10,951 bases of DNA from an uncultured Veillonella sp. (GTDB taxonomy: Bacteria; Bacillota; Negativicutes; Veillonellales; Veillonellaceae): the NCBI GenBank assembly GCA_959608595.1, contig CAUHTB010000008.1, positions 1 through 10,951 on the forward strand, written 5' to 3'. The notes beneath the pieces are model-generated. The model searched no databases. It saw nothing but the letters and a program-made list of their open reading frames with translations, and had not been told where the DNA came from. The position numbers and the translations under genes were made by a program. The number at the start of each line of letters is the position of its first letter. Position 1 is the first letter of the stretch. Of the stretch, positions 1 to 6,378 are shown in pieces.

Positions 1-194
1 GGTTCTTTATAATTGCAAGATACATTCATGATAGGAAATACAATATCCTCATTCATCATATCCCACAGGGTTACACCGATTTGACGAAGGAATTCAATGC
101 GGGCCATTTCAAACCATCTAAAATGATTACTATGGTGCGCAATACCCATCATATCGGTTTCGTAAAATCGTACATTTACTGAAGCAATATGCAT
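1..194 (-). CDS. YbgC/FadM-like acyl-CoA thioesterase, 3' end outside window
   Basis: This is the first 64 codons of a leftward gene that runs off the window. The translation begins MHIASVNVRFYETD and continues with MGIAHHSNHFRWFEMAR. It matches the start of 4-hydroxybenzoyl-CoA thioesterase-type hotdog proteins (YbgC/FadM), in which a short strand leads to a conserved Asp (here D15), a G-x-x-x-(H/Y)-x-N-(H/Y) segment and then the long hotdog helix (about 25-40). Family members hydrolyse acyl-CoA or acyl-ACP thioesters in the cytoplasm and are usually about 130-150 residues, so roughly half is present. The ATG at 194 is preceded by AGAAGGA with 7-8 bases of spacing and by a strong promoter at 231-259. 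The family call is fairly secure; the substrate cannot be told. Confidence 0.85.
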   Translation of the reverse strand, partial: MHIASVNVRFYETDMMGIAHHSNHFRWFEMARIEFLRQIGVTLWDMMNEDIVFPIMNVSCNYKE

Positions 195-230
195 ATATTT
201 ATCCTTCTTTTTTCATAGAATACAACCTTC

Positions 231-259
231 ATTGTATATCTATTACTTTAGCGTGTCAA
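231..259 (-). promoter_or_regulatory. Sigma-70-type promoter of the thioesterase gene
   Basis: On the minus strand a consensus -35 TTGACA (254-259) is followed by a 17-base spacer and the -10 TACAAT (231-236), five of six to consensus. Transcription would start near 224, giving a leader of about 30 bases before the ATG at 194. The -35 box directly abuts the T-rich tail of the terminator of the upstream gene pair, so termination and initiation are packed into about 70 bases. Confidence 0.8.
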
Positions 260-260
260 A

Positions 261-300
261 TAAATAAAGGCAGTTTAATCGCAACGGATCAAACTGCCTT
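261..300 (-). terminator. Rho-independent terminator after the DUF1232 gene
   Basis: Perfect 10-bp arms (AAGGCAGTTT at 267-276 and AAACTGCCTT at 291-300) enclose a 14-base loop. Read on the minus strand, the hairpin starts 13 bases after the stop codon of the DUF1232 gene and is followed by TTTATTTATTTG. The T tract is interrupted by A, so efficiency may be moderate. It separates the DUF697/DUF1232 unit from the thioesterase gene. Confidence 0.75.
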
Positions 301-312
301 AATGGTTAAAAG

Positions 313-657
313 CTAGTTACTGCCACCAAATGGGAAGTATTTTTTTGCCTCTTCTTGATGACGAGTTTTAATGTAACGATTGGCAACCTTGAAGGCAAGA
401 CCAAGCACTGCTACATCATCTATCCAACCTAATACAGGAATTGTATCCGGTACAATATCAATAGGTAATACGAGATACCCTAAGGCACCAGCAATGACTG
501 CTTTTACATATTTTGGAGTGTCCTTGTCACGCATACAAAGGAACAAGGTCACTGCTCGTTGTACAAAGGCAAGCTTCTTACCATATCGTCCTAAAAAAGC
601 GGCGAATTTAGATTCGTTAAAATACTTACCATATGTAATAATTTTTAATGGATTCAT
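313..657 (-). CDS. DUF1232 (YkvA-like) small membrane protein
   Basis: This 114-residue protein has the DUF1232 signature at residues about 52-90: a hydrophobic helix followed by LPIDIVPDTIPVLGWIDD (64-81) and a second hydrophobic helix. The Pro-Ile-Asp/Pro-Asp hairpin and the Asp-Asp pair are the conserved core of the family (YkvA of Bacillus). Family function is unknown; members are small inner-membrane proteins. I prefer the ATG at 657, because AGGA lies 8 bases upstream; the in-frame ATG at 663 has only 2 bases of spacing. The gene follows the DUF697 gene by about 20 bases, shares its promoter and precedes a terminator, so the two proteins are probably made together. Family assignment is confident; no specific role can be given. 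Confidence 0.88.
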   Translation of the reverse strand: MNPLKIITYGKYFNESKFAAFLGRYGKKLAFVQRAVTLFLCMRDKDTPKYVKAVIAGALGYLVLPIDIVPDTIPVLGWIDDVAVLGLAFKVANRYIKTRHQEEAKKYFPFGGSN

Positions 658-676
658 CTTCATAATCCTTTAGCGC

Positions 677-1528
677 CTATTTGCGCAAACCACCAATTTT
701 ATCTTTTGCTGTATTAACAGTGTTTGTAGCAACATCTTTTGCTGTTTCAACAGCATCATTAGCTTTAGTTTTTGCAGTTTCTACTGCAGCTTGTGCAGAA
801 GCTTTAGCTACTTCTACGCCACCTTTAGCTAATTCTTTAGCTACATCAATATTTTCTTTAGCAACATCAATTTTCTCTTTTGCCGCGTCAGTTACTTTCG
901 CCACAACTTCTGCTGCATTGTCATGAAGTTGATATTTTGTTTCTGTATTCCATTTATCGATAGCAGGTGTTACTTTTTCTTCGTAAACTTGTTTCAAAGT
1001 TTCTTTAGCAAGACCTGTTTCATTAGCAATACCAGCCCAAACGTCGCGTTGACCTTGTGTGAAAGGAATGCTAGCGCTTGCATCACGGATGATGTCACCT
1101 GCTATAGCTTTACCACTTTCAAGGAATTCAGCAACCATTGGTTTATAACGTTCGATATCAGAAGGCATACCATCTTGAATCCAAATGTGAGCAATTTTAC
1201 CAATAGCATATGTTAAACCAACCGCTACAGGAACGCGAACTGCTTTTAGAGGAACAAGAAGAGAAATAGCCGCTGTACCTACAGCTGTGCTAAGACCACC
1301 AACTAGACCCACTACGGCACCAGATTGCAATTCTACTTCGTAAAGATGTGCAATGCGAGTTACCATATACGTTGCATTGGCGCACAAAGCAACACTGCTG
1401 AATTTAGGGGACAATGCCAATGCCGCTGCACGACCTGCACCCCAGAAAATAAATTGTTCAACTTGATAGTCACGATCTTGAGAACCATCCATAAGTGGCT
1501 CAAGTGTTACGCCATTATATTCTGCCAT
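677..1528 (-). CDS. DUF697 (YcjF-like) membrane protein with helical Ala/Lys-rich tail
   Basis: The protein has 283 residues. Residues about 30-125 are hydrophobic and look like DUF697: a GRAAALALSP start, an Ala-rich segment, an I-A-x-L-Y-x-V-E-L motif (59-67), a Gly-rich membrane segment (70-95) and a second one with T-Y-A-I-G-K-I (106-112). DUF697 occurs in YcjF-type inner-membrane proteins and behind some GTPase domains; no GTPase motif is present here. Residues about 205-279 form a long amphipathic helix of repeated D-V-A-K / V-E-T-A-K units with roughly 11-residue spacing, reminiscent of LEA proteins or phasins. The ATG at 1528 has AAGGAG 7 bases upstream. It leads a two-gene unit with the DUF1232 gene. 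The DUF697 call is from pattern recognition; the biological role is unknown. Confidence 0.72.
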   Translation of the reverse strand: MAEYNGVTLEPLMDGSQDRDYQVEQFIFWGAGRAAALALSPKFSSVALCANATYMVTRIAHLYEVELQSGAVVGLVGGLSTAVGTAAISLLVPLKAVRVPVAVGLTYAIGKIAHIWIQDGMPSDIERYKPMVAEFLESGKAIAGDIIRDASASIPFTQGQRDVWAGIANETGLAKETLKQVYEEKVTPAIDKWNTETKYQLHDNAAEVVAKVTDAAKEKIDVAKENIDVAKELAKGGVEVAKASAQAAVETAKTKANDAVETAKDVATNTVNTAKDKIGGLRK

Positions 1529-1577
1529 AAGTATTCTCCTTTGTTGTGAACCAACTATAGGTCATATTATTAGTATT

Positions 1578-1606
1578 ATTATACCATTCTATTGCTAGAA
1601 GTGAAA
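1578..1606 (-). promoter_or_regulatory. Probable promoter of the DUF697-DUF1232 unit
   Basis: On the minus strand the -10 is a perfect TATAAT (1578-1583). At 17 bases spacing lies TTTCAC (1601-1606), a weak -35 that keeps the TT and AC positions. Transcription would start about 1571, some 43 bases before the ATG at 1528. The surrounding 1541-1665 gap is very A/T-rich, and no convincing terminator for the preceding SDR gene is visible in it, so some read-through is possible. Confidence 0.55.
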
Positions 1607-1665
1607 TGAATTTTTCTAATTATCTATAGATTTAAAAAATAAAATAACTTCCAATATTTTCTATC

Positions 1666-2433
1666 TTACCAACTAGTGAGACCACCATCGATAGTCCATG
1701 CTGCCCCCGTTACAAAGGAAGCTTTATTGCTCAATAAAAATACAATAACCTCTCCAATTTCATGAGGTTGACCAATGCGTCCCAAGGGATAATGTTGGCC
1801 CATTTCAGCCTTAGCAGCCTCTGCATCTTGCTGAGCATTTGCAATTTGTTTATCTACTAAAGAGGTATCCACATCACCAGGACAAACACAGTTAACGCGC
1901 ACATTATGTGGTGCCATTTCAAGGGATAGTGATTTCGTAAAACTCACTACCGCACCTTTTGAAGCACCGTATACAGAGCAAGCCACATTACCTTGTAAGC
2001 CTGCATCACTAGCTACCGTTACGATACTGCCCTTTGTAGCGCGCAAATAGGGCAATGCCGCTTGGCACAAGAAAACCGTACCTTTCACATTGGTGCCAAA
2101 CATTTCATCAAAGGCTGCTTCCGTTACATCTGCCAGAAGCTCTTCTTCATAATAGCCTGCTGCTGTTACGAGAGCAGAAACACCGCCGAATAATTTAACG
2201 GTTTCTTTTACAATACGCTGACAATCTTCAATCTTCGATACATCCCCTTGGATGTACTGCACCCTTGAAGAATAGCGGCGCAATTTCATCTTAGCCGTTT
2301 GTCCTGATTTTTCATCACGACCGTTAATGACAACACACCAGCCTTCTTTAAGAAGCAATTTTGCCGTAGCAAATCCGATGCCCGATGTGCCACCACTAAT
2401 CAATGCCACTTGTACATCACTTTTATGAGGCAT
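1666..2433 (-). CDS. Short-chain dehydrogenase/reductase (SDR), FabG-like
   Basis: This 255-residue classical SDR is at the family's usual length. Visible motifs are the dinucleotide-binding GGTSGIG (14-20), a T-A-A-G in place of the common N-N-A-G (90-93), the structural Asn (N115), and the catalytic Ser, Tyr and Lys (S142, Y155, K159 in Y-G-A-S-K). They are followed by the P-G segment (185-186) and a C-terminal T-I-D-G-G. It should be a cytoplasmic NAD(P)H-dependent oxidoreductase acting on a carbonyl or alcohol. Motifs do not reveal the substrate; a true fatty-acid FabG is less likely because no fatty-acid genes surround it. The ATG at 2433 follows AGGAGG by 8 bases, and that site overlaps the stop codon of the TauE/SafE gene, suggesting translational coupling as last gene of the dat-metNI run. 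Confidence 0.88.
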   Translation of the reverse strand: MPHKSDVQVALISGGTSGIGFATAKLLLKEGWCVVINGRDEKSGQTAKMKLRRYSSRVQYIQGDVSKIEDCQRIVKETVKLFGGVSALVTAAGYYEEELLADVTEAAFDEMFGTNVKGTVFLCQAALPYLRATKGSIVTVASDAGLQGNVACSVYGASKGAVVSFTKSLSLEMAPHNVRVNCVCPGDVDTSLVDKQIANAQQDAEAAKAEMGQHYPLGRIGQPHEIGEVIVFLLSNKASFVTGAAWTIDGGLTSW

Positions 2434-2444
2434 ACCTTGCCCTC

Positions 2445-3239
2445 CTATAATGTGGAAACATAGTCATAGACTAATTTCAACAACATAACTGTCGTTACCG
2501 ACAAGAATACAACACGTACCAACGACGAACCCTTAGCAATAGCTAAATGAGATCCTAGGTAAGCACCTATAATTTGGCCTACCCCTGTAGCTAAACCGTA
2601 CTTAATATTGACGTGACCTAAATAGAAAAATACGATTAAGGATGCTAAATTACTAGTAAAATTCAATATTTTTGCATTCGCAGAAGCATGCAGAAAATCA
2701 AAGCCAGTAAAAATAAAGCCCATAATTAAAAATGTACCTGTACCAGGGCCAATAAAACCATCATAAACACCAATGCCAAGAGCAAAAGCCATGCAAATAT
2801 ACAATGCTTTTCCTGCTACTGCTGAGGTACGGTTTATTTCGCCCCAATCCTTTTTAAATACCACAAAAAGTGTGACACAAACGAGTAGGACGATAATAAT
2901 AGGCTTTACATACAAGGGTGGCAATGATACAACCGCTAAGGTACCAAGCATGGATCCTATAAATGTAAAAGGTAGTAATTTACGAACTAGAGAAAAATCA
3001 ACCATGTGATTTCTTAAGAATGTAATTGACGCACTGCCAGCTCCAAATATACTAGACAGCTTATTACTGCCTAAGGCCATACTCGGCGGAAGGTTGGTTA
3101 ATAGCATAGCAGGAACAGAGATTAGTCCCCCACCGCCCACAATGGAGTCTACAAAACCGGCAAAAGCACCTGCTACAGCGAGTAAAACGAGAATTAGGAT
3201 ATCAAATGGTAAACCTGTTACCTCAATAAGCCACTCCAT
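2445..3239 (-). CDS. TauE/SafE (TSUP) family membrane transporter
   Basis: The 264-residue protein is almost entirely hydrophobic, with about eight membrane segments in two related halves. The first half carries the family's G-x-V-D-S-I-V-G-G-G-G-L-I segment (28-40) and A-L-G-S-N-K-L (55-61). The second half carries Y-D-G-F-I-G-P-G-T-G-T and later N-F-T-S-N-L-A-S. TSUP proteins export sulfite, sulfoacetate or related organic anions across the inner membrane; the substrate here is not known. I place the start at the ATG at 3239, which has a consensus AGGAGG 5 bases upstream. The upstream in-frame ATG at 3293 lacks a ribosome site and would read through a hairpin. Its neighbours are a TrpR-like regulator and methionine-importer genes upstream, which fits a sulfur-related role but does not prove it. 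Confidence 0.88.
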   Translation of the reverse strand: MEWLIEVTGLPFDILILVLLAVAGAFAGFVDSIVGGGGLISVPAMLLTNLPPSMALGSNKLSSIFGAGSASITFLRNHMVDFSLVRKLLPFTFIGSMLGTLAVVSLPPLYVKPIIIVLLVCVTLFVVFKKDWGEINRTSAVAGKALYICMAFALGIGVYDGFIGPGTGTFLIMGFIFTGFDFLHASANAKILNFTSNLASLIVFFYLGHVNIKYGLATGVGQIIGAYLGSHLAIAKGSSLVRVVFLSVTTVMLLKLVYDYVSTL

Positions 3240-3263
3240 ATAAACCTCCTGTAGATAGCACAT

Positions 3264-3289
3264 CAACGGTCGCCAAAAGGCCACCGTTG
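3264..3289 (-). other. Intercistronic hairpin without T tract, before tauE-like gene
   Basis: Arms CAACGGT (3264-3270) and ACCGTTG (3283-3289) pair perfectly. After a C/C mismatch, GCC and GGC extend the stem around an AAAA (RNA UUUU) loop. It lies 15 bases beyond the stop of the YerC-like gene and 24 bases before the TauE/SafE start. No T run follows on the minus strand, so it is not a standard terminator. It may protect or demarcate mRNA ends or tune expression of the two downstream genes. Confidence 0.5.
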
Positions 3290-3304
3290 TCATGCTAGTT
3301 AATT

Positions 3305-3601
3305 TTATTTTGCACCTAGACGATCTAAAGCCAATGTGTATCCATCAGCACCATAGACTAAGCATCGTTTGACACGACTAATAGTAGCCGTGCTCGCACC
3401 TGTTTCTTCTACAATTTTTTCGTAGCTATCACCGGCACGTAGCATTTTTGCTACTTGTAAGCGTTGAGACAAAGCTTTCAATTCATTAATCGTACAGATA
3501 TCTTCAAAGAACGCATAGCACTCCTCAGTATTTTCAAGCGTTAATATAGCGGTGAATAGCTCATCGTTTTGTTCACTTCTCAACTTCTCATTGATACTCA
3601 T
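3305..3601 (-). CDS. TrpR-like YerC/YecD family DNA-binding regulator
   Basis: This 98-residue all-helical protein ends in a helix-turn-helix at about 58-81, with E-E-T-G-A-S-T-A-T-I-S-R-V-K-R-C-L followed by Y-G-A-D-G-Y. This is the hallmark of the YerC/YecD group of the TrpR superfamily, and the length is typical. Such proteins are cytoplasmic and bind DNA; ligand and targets are generally unknown, and the tryptophan specificity of true TrpR should not be assumed. The ATG at 3601 has AGGAGG 5 bases upstream, and that site abuts the metI stop codon, so translation is probably coupled. As the only regulator in the run it is a candidate autoregulator of the dat-metNI-tauE-SDR genes; the small palindrome at 5310-5323 is one possible target. 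Confidence 0.9.
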   Translation of the reverse strand: MSINEKLRSEQNDELFTAILTLENTEECYAFFEDICTINELKALSQRLQVAKMLRAGDSYEKIVEETGASTATISRVKRCLVYGADGYTLALDRLGAK

Positions 3602-3610
3602 AGGATCCTC

Positions 3611-4264
3611 CTACTTCTTATTCATCGCTTTAGACCAAGCATCGCCAATCATTTGGACTAATTGTACCAAAATAACCAAGATGATAATGGTAGCAATCAT
3701 AATATCAGCTTGGAAACGTTGGTAACCATAGCGGATAGCAATATCACCAAGGCCACCGCCACCGATAGCACCAGCCATTGCAGAGTAACTGATGAGGTTA
3801 ACGATAAGAACCGTTACATTATCGATAATCGTAGGCAATGCTTCAGGTAATAATACTTTCCAAATGATTTGGAGTGGACTTGCACCCATGGATTGGGCCG
3901 CTTCAATTACGCCAAAGTTAATATCTTTAATAGATGTTTCTACAAGACGTGCTAAGAATGGAATTGCAGCGATTGTTAAAGGCACACAAGCTGCAGTGGT
4001 ACCAATAGATGTGCCTGCCACCATACGAGTGAATGGAATGATAGCTACCATCAAAATGATAAATGGTACGGAACGCGTTGCATTGACGATAGCACCTAGC
4101 ACCTTATTAAGCGCTACATTTTCTAAGATATGACCCTTAGAGGTTACTACCAAAATAACACCGAGAGGGATACCAAGTAACATAGCCATGACCGTAGAAA
4201 TTATCGTCATTTGCAATGTATCAAGGGTACCAGTTATGAGAAGATTAATGATTTGCTCTGACAT
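3611..4264 (-). CDS. metI: Methionine ABC transporter permease MetI
   Basis: This 217-residue inner-membrane protein has about five membrane segments, the usual size for MetI. The cytoplasmic coupling loop with E-A-A-Q-S-M-G-A-S-P and a following L-L-P-E-A-L-P (121-144) is the binding-protein-dependent permease EAA motif that docks onto the ATPase. N-A-T-R-S-V-P-F (61-68) and the late G-A-I-G-G-G-G-L-G-D segment (165-174) are characteristic of the MetI subgroup. Two copies pair with a MetN dimer to import methionine, and in characterised systems D-methionine as well. The start ATG lies inside the 3' end of metN (20-base overlap). No substrate-binding lipoprotein gene (metQ) follows; the next gene is the TrpR-like regulator. 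Confidence 0.93.
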   Translation of the reverse strand: MSEQIINLLITGTLDTLQMTIISTVMAMLLGIPLGVILVVTSKGHILENVALNKVLGAIVNATRSVPFIILMVAIIPFTRMVAGTSIGTTAACVPLTIAAIPFLARLVETSIKDINFGVIEAAQSMGASPLQIIWKVLLPEALPTIIDNVTVLIVNLISYSAMAGAIGGGGLGDIAIRYGYQRFQADIMIATIIILVILVQLVQMIGDAWSKAMNKK

Positions 4265-5291
4265 AACCGATCACCTCGCTTTCAATTGGTAATGTTTTGA
4301 TGTAGTCTAAGCCCTCTTGCGCATTTTCTGGGTCACCATTCAAGATAACGATAAGGCGACCAACGCATGTATTTTGGATATAGTCGATGCCACCAAAGAG
4401 GATACTTACATCGAGGTTAAAGCGTCGTACGAGACCTGCCACTACAGGTTCATCTGTAGATTGGCCTGTGAATTTAAGACGTACTAATGGAGCTGTACCT
4501 GCAATCCATTGATCATGTAATTCCAAATGTTCTAACGCTTCTGGCGGTAAGTTATCACTTACTACAGAGCTGATGAATTCTTTTGTAGTATTTTCACGAG
4601 GATGTGTAAATACTTCAACAGTGCTACCTTCCTCGAGGATTACGCCGCCTTCGATAACCGCTACGCGATCACAGATTTCACGGATTACGTGCATTTCATG
4701 AGTGATGAGAACAATAGTAAGGCCCATTTTTTCGTTGATATCTTTCAACAATTTCAAAATGGATTCTGTTGTTTGCGGATCCAGAGCAGATGTAGCTTCA
4801 TCACAAAGAAGAACCTTTGGATTAGACGCTAAGGCACGAGCGATACCAACACGTTGTTTTTGACCACCAGACAATTGAGATGGATAGTTGTTCATACGCT
4901 CAGTAAGGCCTACGATATCAAGGATTGGCGTAATGCGTTCCTTAATTTCGGATTTGCTCAAGCCTTGTAATTCCAACGGAAATGCCACATTGTCATACAC
5001 TGTACGAGAGGACAAAAGGTTAAAATGTTGGAAAATCATACCAATATCTTTGCGTGCTTTACGTAAATCGGATTTGCTAAGTGTTGTTAAATCTGTACCA
5101 TTGACGATAACAGAGCCAGATGTAGGAGCTTCGAGCATGTTGATGCATCGAATCAATGTGGATTTACCGGCCCCTGATTGACCGATAATGCCAAAGATTT
5201 CACCTTCTTTAACATCAAGGCTAATATCTTTTAATGCTTCCACACGAGTAGCGCCTTCATAGACTTTACTAATGTGTTGTAATTGAATCAA
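4245..5291 (-). CDS. metN: Methionine ABC transporter ATP-binding protein MetN (TTG start)
   Basis: The 348-residue length is typical of MetN. The ATPase domain shows Walker A GQSGAGKST (37-45), the Q-loop Q88, signature LSGGQ (140-144), Walker B with D164-E165, and the switch His (H198). After about residue 265 comes a C-terminal NIL/ACT-like domain, which in E. coli MetN binds methionine and inhibits transport when internal methionine is high. It energises methionine import with MetI. The only sensible start is TTG at 5291: AAAGGA lies 7 bases upstream, and the sequence begins M-I-Q-L-Q-H-I-S-K-V like other MetN proteins, with no nearby ATG. It follows dat by 55 bases and overlaps metI by 20. 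Confidence 0.94.
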   Translation of the reverse strand: MIQLQHISKVYEGATRVEALKDISLDVKEGEIFGIIGQSGAGKSTLIRCINMLEAPTSGSVIVNGTDLTTLSKSDLRKARKDIGMIFQHFNLLSSRTVYDNVAFPLELQGLSKSEIKERITPILDIVGLTERMNNYPSQLSGGQKQRVGIARALASNPKVLLCDEATSALDPQTTESILKLLKDINEKMGLTIVLITHEMHVIREICDRVAVIEGGVILEEGSTVEVFTHPRENTTKEFISSVVSDNLPPEALEHLELHDQWIAGTAPLVRLKFTGQSTDEPVVAGLVRRFNLDVSILFGGIDYIQNTCVGRLIVILNGDPENAQEGLDYIKTLPIESEVIGYVRANH

Positions 5292-5309
5292 AATAATGTC
5301 CTTTCTTAA

Positions 5310-5323
5310 GGTAAAAGTTTACC
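5310..5323. promoter_or_regulatory. Small palindrome ahead of metN, possible operator
   Basis: In the 55-base dat-metN gap, GGTAAA and TTTACC form perfect 6-bp arms separated by two bases, 19 bases upstream of the metN TTG start. No convincing -35/-10 pair and no SAM (S-box) riboswitch fits in this gap. It could be an operator for the YerC-like regulator or a minor RNA hairpin. The chance of a random palindrome of this size in A/T-rich DNA is not negligible. Confidence 0.25.
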
Positions 5324-5346
5324 ATGTAATGAAAGTAGATTACCTA

Positions 5347-6204
5347 TTAAGGCAAACCTTCTTCCATCAATTTTTCTAGTGCTTCGCGTAGACGAAGTGT
5401 AATAGCACCTGGTTTACCACCGGATACTGGATTTCTGTCTAGCTTAGTAATTGGGATGACACCACCAATTGTATCGGTAAAGAATAATTCGTCCGCATCA
5501 TCTACAAAAGCGCGGTCAAATTCTTTTTCGATAACTGTAATACCTAGAGATGGTGCTACGCGGGTCAAAATCATTTGGCGCGTAATACCTTTTAAGATAT
5601 GATTATCTGCTGGGTGCGTATACAAGATACCATCTTTGACAGCAAATACATTAGATGTTGCACCTTCTGTACAAACGCCATCACGGAACAACATGGCAGT
5701 ATAAGCAAATTTCTTCTCCGCTTTAGTTTGTGCCAAAATATTTGGAATCAAATTAGTAGTCTTAACATCTACATGGTCCCAACGCTCATCAGGTAATGCA
5801 ATCGCTTTTACACCTTCACCCAATTTATTAACTGCATCCATATCCAAATTACGGATAGACATGAGCATTTGTGGTTCTAGTTTGGAACGATCATATGCAT
5901 GATGGCGTGGAGCTACACCACGAGAGATTTGCAAATAAATATAGCCCTCTTTGATTTCACTTTGCTCGATTAAAATTTCGTGCAATTCTGTTAAATCATC
6001 TGGGGTCATTTTTACGGGAATATCCATTTCACGCATAGATCGATACAAGCGATCTTGATGGTAGGACAATGCGAAGCAACGGCCTTTTACGACACGTACA
6101 ACTTCGTATACGGAGTCACCAAACAAATAGCCACGGTCATCAATACTGATAACTTTGGCACCTGGTTCAACAAACTCGCCATTAAAATATGTTAATTCTT
6201 GCAT
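5347..6204 (-). CDS. dat: D-amino-acid transaminase (class IV, PLP)
   Basis: This 285-residue fold-type IV PLP enzyme closely resembles Bacillus D-amino acid aminotransferase across its length. Recognisable features are D-R-G-Y-x-F-G-D-S-V-Y-E (23-34), the carboxylate-binding R-x-H pair (R100, H102 in R-G-V-A-P-R-H-H), the PLP-binding lysine K148 in D-V-K-T-T-N-L, the E180 of T-E-G-A-T-S-N, and the late L-K-G-I-T-R segment. The R-x-H pair favours D-amino-acid transaminase over branched-chain (IlvE) or aminodeoxychorismate lyase members. It interconverts D-alanine, D-glutamate and other D-amino acids with 2-oxo acids in the cytoplasm, typically feeding peptidoglycan D-Glu/D-Ala. The ATG at 6204 has AGAGG about 7 bases upstream. 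It is first in the run leading into metNI, so it may also process imported D-methionine (inference). Confidence 0.87.
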   Translation of the reverse strand: MQELTYFNGEFVEPGAKVISIDDRGYLFGDSVYEVVRVVKGRCFALSYHQDRLYRSMREMDIPVKMTPDDLTELHEILIEQSEIKEGYIYLQISRGVAPRHHAYDRSKLEPQMLMSIRNLDMDAVNKLGEGVKAIALPDERWDHVDVKTTNLIPNILAQTKAEKKFAYTAMLFRDGVCTEGATSNVFAVKDGILYTHPADNHILKGITRQMILTRVAPSLGITVIEKEFDRAFVDDADELFFTDTIGGVIPITKLDRNPVSGGKPGAITLRLREALEKLMEEGLP

Positions 6205-6260
6205 AGGAGCACCTCTTTTTCTATATCGTTACTCTATCAAGTAGTAATCATCATGGACTT

Positions 6261-6269
6261 ATTATATCA
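6261..6269 (-). promoter_or_regulatory. Extended -10 promoter ahead of dat
   Basis: The minus strand reads TGATATAAT, a perfect TATAAT (6261-6266) with the TG extension one base upstream. No good -35 lies at 16-18 bases, as expected for an extended -10 promoter. The start site would be about 6254, leaving a leader of about 50 bases, too short for an S-box or T-box. Upstream, TTTCAC (6285-6290) and GTGAAA (6301-6306) form a 6-bp inverted repeat that could be an activator or repressor site. This is the only promoter seen for the dat-metN-metI-yerC-tauE-SDR run. Confidence 0.5.
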
Positions 6270-6324
6270 CAATTACTTTCAAATTTTCACACTTTACTTA
6301 GTGAAAGATATAACTTAGATATAC

Positions 6325-6370
6325 AAAAATCCGCTAGGATACCATAGTTAAAAACTATATCCTAGCGGAT
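6325..6370 (-). terminator. Strong terminator of the DUF4127-acyltransferase unit
   Basis: Thirteen-base perfect arms (6329-6341 and 6358-6370, core CCGCTAGGAT) are extended by an inner TAGTT/AACTA pairing. Read on the minus strand, the hairpin starts 8 bases after the acyltransferase stop and is followed by TTTTTG. It insulates this unit from the dat promoter immediately downstream. Confidence 0.9.
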
Positions 6371-6378
6371 GTATATTA

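Noticed and set aside
3264..3289. Rho-independent terminator after the YerC-like gene
   Set aside because: The stem is interrupted by a mismatch and no T run follows on the minus strand; it is kept only as an unexplained hairpin.
3240..3293. N-terminal extension of the TauE/SafE protein from an ATG at 3293
   Set aside because: There is no ribosome site at 3293, the extension would be read through the hairpin at 3264-3289, and the ATG at 3239 has a consensus AGGAGG and fits the family's start.
6205..6328. Riboswitch or T-box upstream of the dat-metNI run
   Set aside because: The leader from the extended -10 is only about 50 bases and shows no S-box or T-box sequence; the hairpin at 6325-6370 belongs to the upstream unit's terminator.
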